Assembly: GCF_000013565.1 (NCBI RefSeq)
Contig: NC_007802.1
Location: forward strand, 1,798,001-1,862,000
Reading direction: 5' to 3'
Length of the DNA stretch: 64,000 nucleotides
DNA from: Jannaschia sp. CCS1
Lineage (GTDB): Bacteria; Pseudomonadota; Alphaproteobacteria; Rhodobacterales; Rhodobacteraceae
The position numbers were made by a program, and so were the translations under genes. Below the pieces are notes generated by a model. The model was not told the origin of the DNA and ran no database searches. It saw nothing but the letters and a program-made list of their open reading frames with translations. Positions 52,293 to 60,952 of the stretch are shown one piece after another; position 1 is the first letter of the stretch, and every line of letters starts with the position of its first letter.

Positions 52293-54341
52293 TCAGGGGG
52301 ACAGAGTTGCTCGCGCGTCGACAATATCCTGCTCGTCTTCCGCAAGGGCCGCGAGATATCGACTGGCGCCTGTCTGCTCAAACCCTGTTCGGGCCGCTTG
52401 GGCATAGGTGGCGGCGGCCTCAAGATCATCTTGTCTACCGGTGATATAGAAGCGGGTCACCATCAGATGCATCCGGAGGCTTTCGGCAACGGCCATCGAA
52501 AGTGTGCTGCGCGTCGTGTAAAACACCCCTTGAGCGTCGGCAACGTGCACAAGCGCCGATCTGAAATCCCCAAAATCCAACGTGGACCGTGCCCGGCGGG
52601 CAATGGCCTCCCCAAGGCGGAGGTCGATTTCACTTCTCTCGACAATGCGGTCCAGAAGGATGTGCTTCTTGGCGTTTCGATAGGCTGTGGTGGCCTGGTC
52701 GAGTAAAGCATCGTCCCCGTCCCAGCAGCCATGCAATGCCAGAAGAGCGTCGCCCAAACTGGCCTGACCGCGCGCCCAGTCCAGAGGGACCATATCTTCG
52801 GTCAGCACCTGGCTGGCGGCCTCATAATTGGCAATACCTGCCCGGATATGGGCGGGGTCCATGAACGCGCGACCGCTTGCAACAAGGCAGGTTCCTAACG
52901 CGTTGGTGGTGTGGCCCCACAAACGCGGGCCGGTTTGTCGATCACACAGCGTGAGCGCGTCCTTGGCCAAGATCGCCGCTTCGGGATATCGGTAGTCGCC
53001 GCTGATGCGTTCACTCAATTCAAGAAGGATATTGGCCAAGGTGACCCGTGCGGACACCCGGTCCGTGGGGTCTAGGTCATCGCTGTCATCCGTCAGCGCG
53101 CTTCGGAGGACCCGGGCGGCCTCGTCCAGGCCCGCGCGGTGCCCATCCAGTCGCGCGAGGGCAAGCAATGCGGTGCCCAGGGAGAGAGACGCCGAAAACC
53201 TATTCGGCGCGCTTTGGGCCCAGTCGCAGGCGTGTCGGGCGCAGGCGATTGCGACCGCCAGATTGAAGGCGATGCCCTTTTCCTGGCCGGAGGTGCACCA
53301 GGACTGAGTGGACATCAGGAGATCTTCGAACACCTCTTGCGGACCATCGTTGTTCATGCAGCGTTTGCGTTCGACTTCTGCGACGGCGGCTGAGTTGCCT
53401 GCCAGCATGGCTTGCGTAATCGAAAGCTCGGACAATGCACGCGCATCGGTGTTGTGGGCCTGCGCGGCCGCACCGAGCGCTGCCTGTGCGTCGTCCAACC
53501 GGCCAATGCTGTTGAGCGTCTCAAGTTCTGCCGACAGGGTCGTGATATCGAGCCCCTTGCCTTTATGCGGCGCGGTTGAATCGCGCTTACTCGCGCTGGT
53601 TTCAAGTGCCTGGGCCATGCCTAGAAGGGCGGTTTGCAGGTTGTCCGGGGTCTCGGACGCGTAGCGGCTTGCGAGCGCTTCTATTAGCTCATTTTGGTGA
53701 GTCAGATCCTGCGCGGCGGGGGACAGGAGGGTCTTGCTGCTGCCAAGCATGTCCTTCAGATCAGAGACCATGGTTTCGAGGGAGCGGACCCGTTGATTCG
53801 TATCGGATCCGACCCGCTGAACCTGATCGAGTTTGGCCTCGATCCGCGAGAACCCGTCTGCGAGGTCCCGTTCCAGCGCCGTGATGCCTTCTTGCAGGAA
53901 GACTTTGTTGTAGGCGTCCTCCAGTCGGAGGTCCTGCCAGGCGGTGGTGAGGATCATGCGGAGGAGGGCTTCAACGCCGTCATCGGTGGGGACGGAGACG
54001 CCTTTGAAGACGATGTCGTAGAGGGCATTGGGGAAGTCGCCACGGGTTTCGGCGTTTGCCAGATGGGCGGCGGTGATGGTGACCTTGTGCCGATTGTCTT
54101 TCAGGAGCGCGAGGGCAGGCGCGACGGCGCGGTGGTCGGGGTTGGACTTCTCAATCTGTTTGACGATTGTGTCGATGGTCGCGCGTGTGCGGCGGTCTTT
54201 GCAGGATCTGAACCGGTCGAGGCCCCATGCGGCAAGCACGGCGAGGGGGATCAGGGGCGGCGCGCTTACGCCGAGTGCCGCAAGCCCCGCGACACAGAGG
54301 CCCGTGCCGTGTTCGGCGAGTTGCTGGCGGTCGCTGCTCAT
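52293..54341 (-). CDS. 682-residue protein with TPR-like repeats, function unknown
   Basis: A hydrophobic stretch near residues 14-41 may be a membrane anchor. Residues ~45-230 form a helical domain ending in a coiled coil (DGFSRIEAKLDQVQRVGSDT, VRSLETMVSDLKDM). From ~360 on there are repeated degenerate helical pairs such as ASLSLGTALLALARLDGHRA, TTNALGTCLVASGRA and ARGQASLGDALLALHGC, similar to the LGxALxxLGxR tetratricopeptide units of other alphaproteobacterial TPR proteins. No catalytic or nucleotide-binding motif is visible. It is alone on its strand between DUF4177 and a small membrane gene, without a recognised partner. Confidence 0.7.
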   Translation of the reverse strand: MSSDRQQLAEHGTGLCVAGLAALGVSAPPLIPLAVLAAWGLDRFRSCKDRRTRATIDTIVKQIEKSNPDHRAVAPALALLKDNRHKVTITAAHLANAETRGDFPNALYDIVFKGVSVPTDDGVEALLRMILTTAWQDLRLEDAYNKVFLQEGITALERDLADGFSRIEAKLDQVQRVGSDTNQRVRSLETMVSDLKDMLGSSKTLLSPAAQDLTHQNELIEALASRYASETPDNLQTALLGMAQALETSASKRDSTAPHKGKGLDITTLSAELETLNSIGRLDDAQAALGAAAQAHNTDARALSELSITQAMLAGNSAAVAEVERKRCMNNDGPQEVFEDLLMSTQSWCTSGQEKGIAFNLAVAIACARHACDWAQSAPNRFSASLSLGTALLALARLDGHRAGLDEAARVLRSALTDDSDDLDPTDRVSARVTLANILLELSERISGDYRYPEAAILAKDALTLCDRQTGPRLWGHTTNALGTCLVASGRAFMDPAHIRAGIANYEAASQVLTEDMVPLDWARGQASLGDALLALHGCWDGDDALLDQATTAYRNAKKHILLDRIVERSEIDLRLGEAIARRARSTLDFGDFRSALVHVADAQGVFYTTRSTLSMAVAESLRMHLMVTRFYITGRQDDLEAAATYAQAARTGFEQTGASRYLAALAEDEQDIVDARATLSP

Positions 54342-54479
54342 CTACCCTGTCCAATCCTTTCAAGGGATTAGGTGGGGATTATGACCCAACGTCAACAGGG
54401 GAAATAGAGGCGCGCGCTCCCCCAACGGGGAGGTGTCATGACCGAGGCAAAGAATTGGACGCAGATCGAAGGCGGGGGA

Positions 54480-54599
54480 TTATTCCGCCGGGTGTTTGAC
54501 CTGTTCGTTGCGGCGCGCGGTGCGGCGGGTGTCCCACACCAGATAGGCGGCCAGCGCGAGGGCGAAGCCGGGGATGGCGAGAAGGCTGAGGCTGTCCAT
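54480..54599 (-). CDS. Tiny single-pass membrane protein
   Basis: 39 residues: MDSLSLLAIPGFALALAAYL, VWDTRRTARRNEQVKHPAE. One membrane helix precedes a basic tail. GGAGGA in the last codons of the upstream 73-residue gene is 7 bases before the ATG, a strong ribosome site, and the two genes are 3 bases apart. Likely a real, coupled gene of unknown function. Confidence 0.6.
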   Translation of the reverse strand: MDSLSLLAIPGFALALAAYLVWDTRRTARRNEQVKHPAE

Positions 54600-54602
54600 G
54601 CG

Positions 54603-54824
54603 TTAGTCCTCCGTTTCCAGATACCGCAATATATAGTGCGCCATGGCGTGCAAAGCTAGTCCTGTGACCAGAAAGGCTATTGTGAAAAGGTTAAGGGAGA
54701 GTGTGCCCTCGATCAACGGGCGCAGAAGGGCGAAGCCGAGAAAACCGATGGCGAGCGCGTTGAGGAACTGCGCGCGCAGCTTCACCCGCTCGTTATGGGT
54801 GGCGAGCGGGTCGCGGCGGCGCAT
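54603..54824 (-). CDS. Small membrane protein with two helices
   Basis: 73 residues: LRAQFLNALAIGFLGFALLR, LSLNLFTIAFLVTGLALHAM, ending AHYILRYLETED. Its start is immediately after the gatB stop (TAG then ATG), so it is coupled to gatB, and the 39-residue gene follows. No family recognised. Confidence 0.65.
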   Translation of the reverse strand: MRRRDPLATHNERVKLRAQFLNALAIGFLGFALLRPLIEGTLSLNLFTIAFLVTGLALHAMAHYILRYLETED

Positions 54825-56336
54825 CTACCCGCCGAGCTTCTGGGCGACGATCTGGTTAACGGCCTTGGGGTTGGCCTTGCCGCCGGTGGCTTTCATCACC
54901 TGACCCACGAACCAGCCGGCGAGTTTGGGGTTTTCCTGGGCCTTGGCGACCTGGGCGGGGTTGTCGGCGATGATCTGATCCACCGCAGCCTCGATCGCGC
55001 CGGTGTCGGTGACCTGTTTGAGGCCCTCAGTCTCCACGATTTCGGAGGGGTCGCGGCCGGTGGTGTAGCTGATCTCGAACACGTCCTTGGCGATCTTGCC
55101 GGAGATCGTGTCGGAGGCGATCAGCGCGATGAGGGAGGCCAGTTGGGCGGGGGCGACGGGGCTGTCTTCGATCTGGCGCTCGTCCTTCTTGAGGCGGCCG
55201 AACAGCTCATTGATGACCCAGTTGGCGGACAGCTTGCCGGTGTCCTTGGTGGCTGTGGCCTCAAAATATTGCGCGGCGTCGATATCGGCGGTCAGGACGG
55301 AGGCGTCGTAATCCGATAGGCCGAAGCCCCTGATAAAGCGCGCCTTCTTGGCGTCGGGAAGTTCGGGGAGGTCGGCGGCGATCGCGTCGACATAGGCCTG
55401 ATCGAAGGTCAGGGGCAAAAGGTCGGGGTCGGGGAAGTAGCGGTAATCATGGGCCTCCTCCTTGGACCGCATGGAGCGCGTCTCGCCCTTGTCGGGGTCA
55501 TAAAGGCGGGTTTCCTGATCGACCGTGCCGCCGCCTTCAATGATGGCGATCTGGCGCTTGGCCTCCACTTCGATCGCCTGCTGGATGAAGCGCATGGAGT
55601 TCATGTTCTTGATCTCGCACCGGGTGCCCAGATGCGAAAAATCCTGCGTCGCCTGATACTTCTCGTACTGGCCGGGCGCGCAGATCGAGACGTTCACATC
55701 CGCGCGCAGGTTGCCGTTTTGCATGTTGCCGTCGCAGGTGCCGAGATAGAGCATGATCTGGCGCAGTTTCACGACGTAGGCGGCGGCTTCTTCGGGCGAG
55801 CGGATGTCCGGCTTCGACACGATCTCCATCAGGGCGACGCCGGTGCGGTTGAGGTCCACGAAGGACAGGGCGGGGTCCATGTCGTGGATGCTCTTGCCCG
55901 CGTCCTGTTCCAGATGGATGCGTTCGATGCGCACCAGCCGCGCGAGACCGTCGCCCAGTTCCACCAGCACTTCGCCTTCGCCCACGATGGGATGGTAGAG
56001 CTGGCTGATCTGATAGCCCTGGGGCAGGTCGGGGTAGAAGTAGTTCTTGCGGTCAAAGGCCGATTCCAGATTGATCTGCGCCTTCAGGCCAAGGCCCGTG
56101 CGCACGGCCTGGGACACGCAGGCCTCGTTGATCACGGGCAACATGCCGGGCATGCCCGCATCCACGAAGGCGACGTTGGAATTGGGCTCGGCCCCGAACC
56201 GCGTGGACGCGCCGGAGAACAGCTTGGCGCGGGTGGAGACCTGGGCATGCACCTCCATCCCGATCACCAGTTCCCAATCCTGCTTGGCGCCCGCGATCAC
56301 GCGGGGTTTGGGGGTGTCATAGGTCAGGTCAAGCAT
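54825..56336 (-). CDS. gatB: Aspartyl/glutamyl-tRNA amidotransferase subunit B
   Basis: 503 residues from [12 protein letters not shown]. GatB with GatA and GatC converts Glu-tRNA(Gln) to Gln-tRNA(Gln) in bacteria that lack or supplement GlnRS. Visible are [20 protein letters not shown] (about 27-46), [36 protein letters not shown] and the C-terminal YqeY-like tail domain. GGAGG lies 5 bases before the ATG at 56336; an in-frame ATG five codons upstream lacks this support. Confidence 0.96.
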   Translation of the reverse strand: MLDLTYDTPKPRVIAGAKQDWELVIGMEVHAQVSTRAKLFSGASTRFGAEPNSNVAFVDAGMPGMLPVINEACVSQAVRTGLGLKAQINLESAFDRKNYFYPDLPQGYQISQLYHPIVGEGEVLVELGDGLARLVRIERIHLEQDAGKSIHDMDPALSFVDLNRTGVALMEIVSKPDIRSPEEAAAYVVKLRQIMLYLGTCDGNMQNGNLRADVNVSICAPGQYEKYQATQDFSHLGTRCEIKNMNSMRFIQQAIEVEAKRQIAIIEGGGTVDQETRLYDPDKGETRSMRSKEEAHDYRYFPDPDLLPLTFDQAYVDAIAADLPELPDAKKARFIRGFGLSDYDASVLTADIDAAQYFEATATKDTGKLSANWVINELFGRLKKDERQIEDSPVAPAQLASLIALIASDTISGKIAKDVFEISYTTGRDPSEIVETEGLKQVTDTGAIEAAVDQIIADNPAQVAKAQENPKLAGWFVGQVMKATGGKANPKAVNQIVAQKLGG

Positions 56337-56734
56337 GGGAGCCTCCGGCATTGGTCAAAGGGGGTTTAAGACAGCGCCGGAGGGTGGGCAAGTGGGCGTT
56401 CCGCTCCGCCGGGGCGGTCGGGTGCGTGGCGAGCACTGCGCCCAGAGAACATCGACCAGGTCGCCGGGCAATGGGGCGGCATCCTCCTCCAGAAAGATTG
56501 TGCTGCCGGGGCCAGCGGCGGTCAGGCGGGCACGGCCGCCACCCTTCGCGTCCCGTCCGCCCCGCCCCCGCCCGGGCGGCGCGCGCGGCGATGCGGTTTC
56601 CATGGCGCGAAGCGTGATCCGCTGCGGGTCAGGGCAGGGGGGAGGGAACCCGATGCAGGGGGCGCGTGTTGGTTCATTGGAACAAGCGGCCACCGAGGTG
56701 GTCGCGCAATGGAACACACATATGGAGGCATCCC
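56337..56734. other. 398-base gap between gatB and the PfpI-type gene
   Basis: The interval between the divergent genes. One minus-strand frame (56355-56717, about 120 codons, proline/arginine-rich) is open, but it shows no family pattern and no clear ribosome site; I treat it as unsupported. The right part holds GGAGG at 56724-56728 for the PfpI-type gene. Confidence 0.5.
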
Positions 56735-57295
56735 ATGCCCAACATCGACCAGTCCAAGATCCTGATCCTGTCCACCCATGGCTTCGAGCAATCCGAGCTG
56801 GAAGTGCCGCTGGAACAGCTGCGCGCCGCCGGTGCGACGGTCCATGTCGCTTCGCCCGAGAGCGGGGAGATCAAGGGATGGGACGGGGGCGATTGGGGCG
56901 CGTCTGTCCCGGTCGACCTGCCGCTGTCGGATGTGAATGCCTACGATTATGACGCGCTGGTGCTGCCGGGCGGCCAGATCAATCCCGACATCCTGCGCAC
57001 CCATGAGGGTGCGGTCGATATCATCCGCACGTTTGTGGATTCGGGCCGCATCGTCGCCGCCATCTGCCACGCCCCGTGGTTGCTGATCGAAGCGGGCGTG
57101 GTCGAGGGGCGCGAGATGACCTCCTACCCCTCCATCAAGACCGACATGATCAATGCCGGTGCCAAGTGGGAAGACAGCGAAGTCGCCATCTCCAACGGCA
57201 TCATCACCAGCCGCAATCCCGATGATCTGGACGCGTTCGTCGCCAAGATCATCGAGGAGGTGAAAGAGGGCAAGCACGAGCGGGACGCTGCGTGA
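56735..57295 (+). CDS. DJ-1/PfpI family protein (type 1 glutamine amidotransferase-like)
   Basis: 186 residues from MPNIDQSKILILSTHGFEQS. The nucleophile elbow is AAICHAPWLLIEAG (about residues 109-122), with the cysteine and adjacent histidine of PfpI/YhbO-type proteins, and the glutamate is in HGFEQSELEVP (about 15-25). Such proteins act as glyoxalases or protein deglycases in stress. GGAGG is 6 bases before the ATG; the frame is open upstream but that start is unsupported. A strong terminator follows. Confidence 0.9.
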   Translation: MPNIDQSKILILSTHGFEQSELEVPLEQLRAAGATVHVASPESGEIKGWDGGDWGASVPVDLPLSDVNAYDYDALVLPGGQINPDILRTHEGAVDIIRTFVDSGRIVAAICHAPWLLIEAGVVEGREMTSYPSIKTDMINAGAKWEDSEVAISNGIITSRNPDDLDAFVAKIIEEVKEGKHERDAA

Positions 57296-57313
57296 TCCAG
57301 CCCCCGCGCGATT

Positions 57314-57335
57314 CGTTAACCGATCGATGTTAACG
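57314..57335. repeat. CGTTAAC inverted repeat
   Basis: CGTTAAC-CGATCGAT-GTTAACG has perfect 7-base arms, between the PfpI-type gene and its terminator. It may be a binding site or part of a Rhodobacteraceae intergenic pattern; a role is not known. Confidence 0.35.
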
Positions 57336-57350
57336 GTAAGCATGCCCTGA

Positions 57351-57389
57351 AACCGCCGCCCCGGACCTGCCACCCGGGGCGGCGGTTTT
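57351..57389 (+). terminator. Strong Rho-independent terminator
   Basis: A 14-base perfect stem (AACCGCCGCCCCGG with CCGGGGCGGCGGTT) around a 9-base loop, followed by TTG-rich sequence, 55 bases after the PfpI-type stop. It insulates the downstream transglycosylase genes. Confidence 0.9.
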
Positions 57390-57523
57390 GCTGTTTGAGG
57401 ATGAATTTCGCTGGTATCCGGCGGAAAATGGCCTGTTTTCAGGCCCCAAGCCAAGATCGTGCTTGCGAAACGGGGCCGCGCCGCGCACATCCCGCGGGTC
57501 TGCAACAGTGTCAGTTTATTTAA

Positions 57524-58129
57524 ATGTCGATCTTGTCTTTTTCGGTCCGTGGCGCCGCAAGCGCTGTTTCCATCCTTCTGCTGTCTGCCTGCTCGGCGCT
57601 TCCGTTCGGCCAATCATCCGCGCCCGTGGACGATCCGGTCATGCGGTGGGACCACCGGCCCGAGGCCACGAACTGGACCGCCATGGCCTTCACCGCGCTC
57701 GATACCCATGCGGCGGTCCTGCCCGAGATCGTGCCCACGGATATCGCACAATGGTGTCCGGCCTATGAGGACGCCCCCCATGAGGACCGGGAGGCGTTCT
57801 GGACCGGCCTGATGTCCGCGCTCGCCCGGCACGAAAGCACGTGGAACCCGCAAGCCGTCGGCGGCGGTGGGCGCTGGTTCGGCCTGGTGCAGATCAGTCC
57901 GGCCACCGCGCGCTATTATGGGTGTGAGGCGACGTCCGGCCAGGCGCTGCTGAATGGCGCGGCGAATATTTCCTGCGCGATGCGCATCTGGGCGGAAACA
58001 GTGCCGCGCGACGGCGTGGTGGCGGCGGGCCGGGGCGGCGTGGCGGCGGATTGGGGGCCGTTCGTGCAGGCCCCCAAGCGCGAAGAGATGCGGCAGTGGA
58101 TCTCGTCCCAGCCCTATTGCGCCGAATAG
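57524..58129 (+). CDS. Lytic transglycosylase-like lipoprotein (SLT fold), copy 1
   Basis: 201 residues. The signal peptide ends in the lipobox LLLSAC, so the protein should be an outer-membrane or periplasmic lipoprotein. The SLT-like core has the probable catalytic glutamate in ARHESTWNPQAVGGGGRW, then FGLVQISPATARYYGCE. Lytic transglycosylases cleave peptidoglycan to 1,6-anhydro-muropeptides. It is paralogous to the next gene (same HEST and GGGGRWFGLVQI motifs). Confidence 0.85.
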   Translation: MSILSFSVRGAASAVSILLLSACSALPFGQSSAPVDDPVMRWDHRPEATNWTAMAFTALDTHAAVLPEIVPTDIAQWCPAYEDAPHEDREAFWTGLMSALARHESTWNPQAVGGGGRWFGLVQISPATARYYGCEATSGQALLNGAANISCAMRIWAETVPRDGVVAAGRGGVAADWGPFVQAPKREEMRQWISSQPYCAE

Positions 58130-58257
58130 GCGGGGCGCCTGCCAAATCCGGGGCAATGCCGGGCGCTAAGGCGGGGGGGTGAGGCCCGCCCCTTGCCTCA
58201 CTGGTTAATAATCGGGCATGATCAGATCTTGTGCCAAACCTGGGGGGATGGCTGCCG

Positions 58258-59187
58258 ATGAACGTTCTGCGTTTCGTCCTGTTTTTCAGCGGCTTGACGG
58301 CTGTTGCGGCGTTCGCGCCCGGGGATGCCCTTGGGCAGGACGATCCGTTGGTGGAGGTCACGTCCGGTGATTTGAGCGGCGTGCTTGGGCCCGATCTTGC
58401 GAGTGACGTTCTGGCCGGTGACGTTGTGGACGACGGGGAGGTGCCCGGCGCGGTCGCGCTGTTGCAGGTTCCTCGCGAAGACGATGTTCGCCCCGATGAT
58501 CTGATCCCGCTGGAGGAGCTGCCCGAGATCAGTGATCTTGCGCCCGCCATCAGCCTGCGCCCCCATCCGCGTGATACCTGGGCCGTGCCTGCCGCGCGGT
58601 GGGATCACGATCCGCGAGGCGCGCAGTGGACGGCGGCGGTGTTGGCGGCCTTGCGCGGCCCCGGCGCGCCGCTGCTACAGACCGAGCCGCGCGATATCCG
58701 CGCCTGGTGCCCCGGTTATCTGGAGGCCAGCCCGTCCCAGCGGGCGGCGTTCTGGACCGGCCTCGTCTCGACCCTGGCCTGGCATGAAAGCACCCATAAC
58801 CCGCGGGCCGTGGGCGGCGGAGGGCGGTGGTTTGGCCTCGTGCAGATTGCACCCGGCACGGCGCGGTGGCGCGATTGCGAGGTCGGCACAGGCTCTGCGC
58901 TGCTGGACGGGTCGGCGAACCTGCGCTGCGGCATTCGGATCATGGGGATCACGGTGCCGCGCGATAATGTGGTGTCAGAGGGGATGCAGGGCGTGGCCGC
59001 CGATTGGGGGCCGTTCCATTCCAGCCGCAAGCGCGAGGATATGCGCGATTGGGTGCGGGAGCAGGATTACTGCCAGGCGCCGCCGCCGCAGATGCGGCCC
59101 GTGATGCGCCCGGAGCGTTTGGCAGAGGTGGCGCCGGTCGCGGCCGCCGGGTCAAACCGCCCGGTGCCGCGTCCGACCGACCTTTGA
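58258..59187 (+). CDS. Lytic transglycosylase-like secreted protein, copy 2
   Basis: 309 residues from MNVLRFVLFFSGLTAVAAFA, a signal peptide without a lipobox. A disordered acidic segment (about residues 25-105) precedes the SLT-like domain with AWHESTHNPRAVGGGGRW and FGLVQIAPGTARWRDCE, closely matching copy 1, then a proline-rich tail (QAPPPQMRPVMRPERLAEVA). GGGGGGA 8-14 bases before the ATG supports the start. It lies 128 bases after copy 1. Confidence 0.85.
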   Translation: MNVLRFVLFFSGLTAVAAFAPGDALGQDDPLVEVTSGDLSGVLGPDLASDVLAGDVVDDGEVPGAVALLQVPREDDVRPDDLIPLEELPEISDLAPAISLRPHPRDTWAVPAARWDHDPRGAQWTAAVLAALRGPGAPLLQTEPRDIRAWCPGYLEASPSQRAAFWTGLVSTLAWHESTHNPRAVGGGGRWFGLVQIAPGTARWRDCEVGTGSALLDGSANLRCGIRIMGITVPRDNVVSEGMQGVAADWGPFHSSRKREDMRDWVREQDYCQAPPPQMRPVMRPERLAEVAPVAAAGSNRPVPRPTDL

Positions 59188-59200
59188 CAGATCAGGCGGT

Positions 59201-59614
59201 TCAGGCCTGTTGGCGGACCGGGATGCCCCGGTTGGTCGCTTCGCGGATCAGGTCATAGGGGTCCGGCAGGCATTCGACCGGCAGAACCAGTTCTGTCCCG
59301 TCGTTCAACATCAGACCGATGCGGCGATTGTTGCCATGATCCACGACCCGGAGGTAGGTGATCTCTGCCGTGGGGATGACAATGTCATTGGCCCCGTCCA
59401 GAACGCGCCAGGTGTCGGGCATCATCTTGATGCCATAGGTCGGCACCCGCGTGACCTGCCACAGGCAGATCAGGAGCGCTGGCACCATGAGCAACAGCAC
59501 AAAGCCGGGGGAGAATTGCCAAAGAAAGACGGTGAGGGCGCTTAGTCCTACAAAACTGAGGACGCTAAGGCCGGCGCTGCCGGGACGTGTGGCATGTTCA
59601 AATGTATCTGTCAT
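59201..59614 (-). CDS. Small membrane protein with C-terminal soluble domain
   Basis: 137 residues from MTDTFEHATRPGSAG. Two membrane helices (SVLSFVGLSALTVFLWQF, GFVLLLMVPALLICLWQV) precede a beta-rich domain (IKMMPDTWRVLDGANDIVIP then TAEITYLRVVDHG), resembling PH-like domains of small membrane proteins. GGAG is 3 bases before the ATG; an ATG three codons upstream is the alternative. Convergent with the transglycosylase copy 2 (13 bases). Confidence 0.65.
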   Translation of the reverse strand: MTDTFEHATRPGSAGLSVLSFVGLSALTVFLWQFSPGFVLLLMVPALLICLWQVTRVPTYGIKMMPDTWRVLDGANDIVIPTAEITYLRVVDHGNNRRIGLMLNDGTELVLPVECLPDPYDLIREATNRGIPVRQQA

Positions 59615-59870
59615 GGTCTCCATATGCGGGTCCAAATGTGCCCAGATTAGGGAGAGGCCCGGGCCTCTGCGCGGCGGGTGTGGCACGTTTTTGCGGTGTT
59701 GGGGCGGCATGAGTATGGGGGCGGTCCGGCCGTTGCCACAATTGGCGTGGCGCGTCCGCTTCCGGGCGGTCGCTTCAGACCGAACCGCGCGGCAAACCGG
59801 GCCCGGCCCAAAACGGGACCGAAAGCGTTAACCAATCGCCCATGAACCACGTGAGACCTCGCAGCCTGGG

Positions 59871-59900
59871 CTCATCTTCGCCAATACAACTCTAATCCCC
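59871..59900 (-). repeat. Short interspersed repeat, copy C (inverted)
   Basis: On the minus strand GGGGATTA then GAGTTGTATTGGCGAAGATG, a diverged inverted copy of the elements at 28068 and 39835. It lies in the 59711-60022 gap before the DUF1624 gene; nothing else is supported there. Confidence 0.55.
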
Positions 59901-60022
59901 ACATCTGCCTCACACGCAACCCGGTCCGGCGTGGCGCTGCCCCGCTCTCGTCTCTCCCCTGGCCCCCGATGTCACATTCCAGGGGGTGCAGCTTGCCGGC
60001 AAAACCCACTACACCTGTATCC

Positions 60023-60784
60023 ATGACCCAGACCCTCCCCGATGACACCGCCCCCTACGCCCGCCCGGGCGCGCGTATCCCCGCGCTCGACATCGCGCGC
60101 ACCGGCGCGCTTGCGGCCATGGTGCTGTTTCACTTCGTCTTTGATCTGGAGATGTTCGGCCATGTGCCGCGCGGGACTGCCACGACAGGCATCTGGCGGG
60201 CGCTGGCCGTGGCGACGGCGGGATCGTTCCTGTGTCTCGCGGGTATGGGCCTGTGGCTGGCCCATGGCACCGGTATCCGCTGGCCCGCGTTCTGGCGGCG
60301 GTTTGCCAAGGTGGCGGGGGCGGCGGGTCTGGTCAGCATCGGCACCTATATCGCTTTCCCCCATGCCTTCGTCTTCTTCGGCATCCTCCATTCCATCGCG
60401 CTTTGCAGCCTGTTGGGCCTTCTTGCGCTGCGGTTGCCCGTTCTGGCCATCGCGGGCCTCGCCGTGGTCGTCTTCTACGTGCCGGAGTTTGCCCGCTCGT
60501 CCGCATTCGACGCGCCCTATTGGTGGTGGACGGGCCTTCAGACCCGACCTCTCAGCACGGTGGATTATGAACCGATCTTTCCCTGGTTCGCGCCGTTTCT
60601 CGCCGGGGTGGCGGTGTCCAAATTTGCCACACAGATGGGCCTGTGGGCGCGCCTCTCAACGCCCGCCCCGTCCCGGGTCATACATCTTGCGGGGCTGCCG
60701 GGCCGCCATTCGCTGCTGATCTACCTGATCCATCAACCGATCCTGATCGGCCTTGTCTGGGGCGTCACGCAACTGATGCGCTGA
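60023..60784 (+). CDS. DUF1624/HGSNAT-like membrane acyltransferase
   Basis: 253 residues from MTQTLPDDTAPYARPGAR with about seven membrane segments. The family start is ARIPALDIARTGALAAMVLFHF, carrying the conserved D-x-A-R and the histidine of VLFHFVFDLEM. GRHSLLIYLIHQPILIGLVW closes the protein. It belongs to the heparan-alpha-glucosaminide N-acetyltransferase-like (DUF1624) group, probably acetylating a cell-envelope sugar; the substrate is unknown. Confidence 0.82.
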   Translation: MTQTLPDDTAPYARPGARIPALDIARTGALAAMVLFHFVFDLEMFGHVPRGTATTGIWRALAVATAGSFLCLAGMGLWLAHGTGIRWPAFWRRFAKVAGAAGLVSIGTYIAFPHAFVFFGILHSIALCSLLGLLALRLPVLAIAGLAVVVFYVPEFARSSAFDAPYWWWTGLQTRPLSTVDYEPIFPWFAPFLAGVAVSKFATQMGLWARLSTPAPSRVIHLAGLPGRHSLLIYLIHQPILIGLVWGVTQLMR

Positions 60785-60805
60785 CATGTCCCCACGCGCG
60801 GCCCT

Positions 60806-60836
60806 CGCACCGCCGGGCCTTCAGGCCCCCGGTGCG
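60806..60836. other. GC-rich hairpins between the DUF1624 and pepN genes
   Basis: CGCACCG (60806-60812) with CGGTGCG (60830-60836), with an inner GGGCC/GGCCC stem, forms a large hairpin; a second hairpin GCGCCCC-TT-GGGGCGC lies at 60861-60876. Neither has a T run, but this convergent gap may still end transcription. Confidence 0.5.
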
Positions 60837-60952
60837 CCACGCCCAAACCCCGGAGGCTCTGCGCCCCTTGGGGCGCGGGGCTGAGGGCGGTGCGGGAGCG
60901 TCTGGAGGCCGGTCTAGATGCCCCACCAGATAGCGACGCCACCCCGCGCCGC

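Noticed and set aside
56355-56717. Minus-strand open frame of about 120 codons upstream of gatB
   Set aside because: Proline/arginine-rich, no family pattern and no good ribosome site; such frames are common by chance in GC-rich DNA.
57311-57337. CtrA binding site TTAA-N7-TTAA
   Set aside because: The TTAA units are separated by 10 bases, not 7.
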